Positions 45,508 through 47,734 of a stretch of 47,734 nucleotides of DNA are shown piece by piece (position 1 is the first letter of the stretch; each line of letters starts with the position of its first letter). Below the pieces are notes generated by a model. That model was not told the DNA's origin. It searched no databases and saw only the letters and a list, made by a program, of their open reading frames with translations. Where the stretch lies: positions 1-47,734 of IMG/VR virus record IMGVR_UViG_3300010396_000016; one strand, written 5' to 3'. Both the position numbers and the translations under genes were made by a program. Source of the DNA: a virus.

Positions 45508-47286
45508 TCATGCCGTGAGCCCCCGGAGACGCGCCATGCGCTGCTGGTTGACGTGCCAGTTCTCAATCTTTTTCGTGTGGGCGATGGCGCGGGCCCGAGT
45601 CACCGATAGGACGTTATCCAACTCGTTCAGATGCTTGGGCATCGGGCGCCGCTCGCCGAACTGGCCGCGATCCATGGCGTCCTGCTCGGAACCGGCGGCG
45701 GGAGAATCGGGCGCGATCCGGCTCTGCTCGTAGCCTTCCCCCGCGATGGCCTCGGGGGTCGCGTATTGGTGCCGCGCAATCCAGCCGAACATCCCGGCGC
45801 ACAGAACATCGTCGTGGCCGACCTCGACGGTCCAGCGGGCGCTGTCGTTGTTTTTCACTTTCTCCATCTGGGCGACAAGGGCCTCGTGGTGGGGCCGGAT
45901 GATGTGCTGCCGTACCCCCACCCGGTAGGCCGCAAACATCAGTTCCCGGGTGGTCGTGGTGGTCTCCCACCCGATGGTCTGGGATCCGGAGTTCCGCTTG
46001 CGCTTGTCGTCCCGGCCCTTCCAGCGGTACAGGTTCCAGTAGTTGTACTTGTCCCGCAGGATGGTTTGGGCGTGTCGTCCGTACCCTCCGGTCAGCTCGA
46101 TGTTGAGCATGGCCTCGTTGTACCAAGTCCCGACCGCGTAGAGAAGCTCCGCCAGCAGTTCCGGGGCCAGCCGTTCCTGGTAGGCCGCGACCTGCTCGCC
46201 GTCGGCCCGCCACACGCAAATCGAGGCGTAGTCTCCGCCCTCGACCCCCTTGGCCGCATCGGCCCCGATGAAGTATTCGGCCCTGGGCTGGGGCTTCTCC
46301 CAGACCATGAGGCCCCCGCGATCATGGCGCCGGAACTCCGGACGCCCGTTCGTGACGTCGATACTGCCGCGCCATACCGGTGGCAACACCAGGGACCGGA
46401 CGTACCGCAGTTCGTCGGGCTGGAACGCCGGGTCGCCCGTCGCGATAAAGGCGGTCTGGGCGGCCCACGGGTACTCCCGGTGAAACGTCAGGATGTCACC
46501 GTTGCAGCGGGTCGCGATGGCCCACCGCATCCACGCGATCTGGGCGCGGTCCGCGTGAAAATCCTCCATCACCTCGCGCTCATCGTCATCGAGCGGGGCA
46601 TCGGGGGCTTCGAGCGGGTCGCGCCGGCACGCGGGATCGTCAAGCCAGGAAAGAAAAACCGGGAGAAACTCGTTTTTGCCGCTCTCGGCGTCCAGCCAAT
46701 ACTGGTAGAACGCCTTGCCCTCGCCGTCCATGCCGTTCGCGGTGGACTCGATGCACACGATGGAGCCGGGCTTGTACGCGACCGCATTGATCAGGGACGT
46801 GAAGATCCCGGAGTTCTTGTAGTAGCCGGCCTCGCTGAGGTGGACGGCATCAAGGGTGAACCCCCGGCCCGCCTTGACATTGCCCGCGGTCTTGATCTTG
46901 AGGGTCGATTTCCCGGTGCCGTGGGGGATCGTGATCATAGTCTTGGTCGGCTTCCCGAAGTCCATGTTGGGCATACTCTCCAGCAGCGATAACGGCACGT
47001 CGAACAGGGCGTCGGAAGACGATTGCTCGTGGGCCACGACAAGATCCCGCATCCCGGGGTACGCGATGCAGTGGGCCAGCATGAGGCCGTCGGTAATGGA
47101 CGAGACCCCGACGCGCCGGGCCTTGAGCGACATGAACCACAGCGGCTTGCCTTCATCCTCCAGCCGCTGGAGCTTCCGCAGCAGGATTGCCTGGTTGGGG
47201 TTCAGGATGAACGGGACGCTCCGGTTCGTGTCGCGGTCACGAATCGACAGGCGCGAGAGCAACTTGACTGCGGCGTCGAGCTTCAT
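45508..47286 (-). CDS. Terminase large subunit
   Basis: 592 residues, ATG at 47286. ATPase: a Walker-A-like MSLKARRVGVSS (52-63), a second phosphate-loop-like PHGTGKST (121-128), and a Walker-B/DE region FTLDAVHLSEAGYY (143-156). Nuclease: IGADAAKGVEGGDYASI (Asp343 region), the NIELTGGYGR Glu397 segment, and VGHDDVLCAGM (Asp492/493), the acidic triad of RNase-H-like terminase nucleases. Cuts concatemers and drives DNA into the prohead. The strongest functional call in the late operon. Confidence 0.93.
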   Translation of the reverse strand: MKLDAAVKLLSRLSIRDRDTNRSVPFILNPNQAILLRKLQRLEDEGKPLWFMSLKARRVGVSSITDGLMLAHCIAYPGMRDLVVAHEQSSSDALFDVPLSLLESMPNMDFGKPTKTMITIPHGTGKSTLKIKTAGNVKAGRGFTLDAVHLSEAGYYKNSGIFTSLINAVAYKPGSIVCIESTANGMDGEGKAFYQYWLDAESGKNEFLPVFLSWLDDPACRRDPLEAPDAPLDDDEREVMEDFHADRAQIAWMRWAIATRCNGDILTFHREYPWAAQTAFIATGDPAFQPDELRYVRSLVLPPVWRGSIDVTNGRPEFRRHDRGGLMVWEKPQPRAEYFIGADAAKGVEGGDYASICVWRADGEQVAAYQERLAPELLAELLYAVGTWYNEAMLNIELTGGYGRHAQTILRDKYNYWNLYRWKGRDDKRKRNSGSQTIGWETTTTTRELMFAAYRVGVRQHIIRPHHEALVAQMEKVKNNDSARWTVEVGHDDVLCAGMFGWIARHQYATPEAIAGEGYEQSRIAPDSPAAGSEQDAMDRGQFGERRPMPKHLNELDNVLSVTRARAIAHTKKIENWHVNQQRMARLRGLTA

Positions 47287-47495
47287 CCTGTTTTCGAGAA
47301 TGGGAACTGGGCTTTAACGTGGGCCGCGATGAACGACCCGATGGAACCGGACCGCATCATCGCCCTGTAGGTTGACTCCGGCACTCCACGGTAGCTGTAG
47401 GTCGCGCCCGAGTTGAACCGGACCCGCAACTCCTGGGTCGCGGGGTCATACCCGACGGCCGCGACGTTACGGCTTGAGACTGGCCGCATCTCCAT
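47283..47495 (-). CDS. KTSC domain protein
   Basis: 70 residues, ATG at 47495, coupled to terminase by an ATGA overlap. The pattern VGYDPATQELRVRFNSG, YSYRGVPESTYRAMM and the final SIGSFIAAHVKAQFP matches the KTSC domain, a small fold found alone in phage and bacteria and in proteins of RNA/DNA context; no defined role. Directly upstream of the large terminase. Confidence 0.85.
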   Translation of the reverse strand: MEMRPVSSRNVAAVGYDPATQELRVRFNSGATYSYRGVPESTYRAMMRSGSIGSFIAAHVKAQFPFSKTG

Positions 47496-47497
47496 CG

Positions 47498-47734
47498 CTA
47501 CCGCCCCATCAGGGCGGGCAAATCCCTGGTCCCGTATTTGCGCTGCTGGAATTTCAGGTAGCAGAGGGTTGTGGCAAAAAACAGGTTGACCAGTTGGCTG
47601 TCGGCGGTCCTGACCGTGACGGACGCGACGTATTTACCGAACCGCTGGCCTGGGCCGATCAGGTGGGTTCCGCCCTCGGCAAAGTCCGGCAGCTTGCCGT
47701 TCACCTTGGCATCGTGAGACCGGCACCAGCACTC
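47498..47734 (-). CDS. Hypothetical protein, C-terminal part (continues from 495)
   Basis: C-terminal 78 codons of the protein that starts at 495; the stop at 47498 lies 2 bp before the KTSC start. This part is beta-rich (GPGQRFGKYVASVTVRTAD) with an aromatic/basic end. The 123 bases 47612-47734 are duplicated at 1-123, so the full gene is about 609 bp. Confidence 0.85.
   Translation of the reverse strand, partial: ECWCRSHDAKVNGKLPDFAEGGTHLIGPGQRFGKYVASVTVRTADSQLVNLFFATTLCYLKFQQRKYGTRDLPALMGR
47612..47734. repeat. Terminal direct repeat, copy 2
   Basis: Exact second copy of bases 1-123; see the first copy. When the ends are merged here, the minus-strand gene starting at 495 continues without interruption to its stop at 47498. 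Confidence 0.97.

Noticed and set aside
45631-46992. Plus-strand frame of about 453 codons opposite terminase
   Set aside because: Terminase motifs on the other strand are decisive; the frame is a shadow.

Overview
The window looks like the complete genome of a temperate, short-tailed (podovirus-like) phage or excised prophage. Its first 123 bases recur exactly as its last 123 bases (47612-47734), so the true sequence is most simply a 47,611-bp circle, or a linear genome with short terminal redundancy, and one gene runs across the artificial ends. GC content is high, genes are tightly packed with many ATGA/GTGA/TGATG overlaps, and nearly all are on the minus strand. The host cannot be read directly. 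Signal peptides ending in ...YAQ or ...LGQ and small KGG-like basic proteins would suit an Acidobacteriota host, but this is only an inference.

Layout. (1) 2273 down to 1, continuing through the junction to 47498: small unknown genes leading into the packaging genes. (2) 2274-5138: control region with two long intergenic stretches, a rightward cluster of four small genes (3454-4741), and a strong sigma70-type promoter overlapped by a repeated near-palindromic operator. (3) 11710 down to 4731: a leftward chain of micro-genes, several zinc-ribbon-like, plus a VRR-NUC nuclease, an ASCH-like protein, an N4/N6-adenine/cytosine methyltransferase and a C5-cytosine methyltransferase. A second long reading frame of about 400 codons, with its own ribosome binding site and a repeated GW-x-TP motif, lies inside the C5 methyltransferase gene. 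(4) 11743-13193: tyrosine integrase, an attP carrying the 3' part of a tRNA-Thr(CGU) gene, and an excisionase. (5) 22392 down to 13190: early operon with replication O-like and P-like proteins, HNH nuclease, MazG-like protein, PD-(D/E)XK exonuclease, RecT/Bet annealing protein and many small genes. (6) 22392-22483: divergent promoter region between two ribbon-helix-helix proteins, the best candidate for a lysogeny switch since no CI-like repressor is visible. (7) 47495 down to 23075: late operon with KTSC protein, large terminase, portal, scaffold, major capsid protein, adaptor, neck/tail protein, ejection-type proteins, a glycosyltransferase, four consecutive proteins with N-terminal signal sequences (including a beta-helix tailspike-like protein), and a lysis module.

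How it works together. Integrase, excisionase and attP give site-specific lysogeny at a host tRNA-Thr. The exonuclease and RecT pair gives recombination during replication. The two methyltransferases without a restriction partner probably protect phage DNA. The late genes build a T7/P22-style particle. The exported proteins and the glycosyltransferase are the strangest part: they suggest phage-coded surface or envelope modification made during the lytic cycle or lysogeny, or virion fibres that pass through the Sec pathway.
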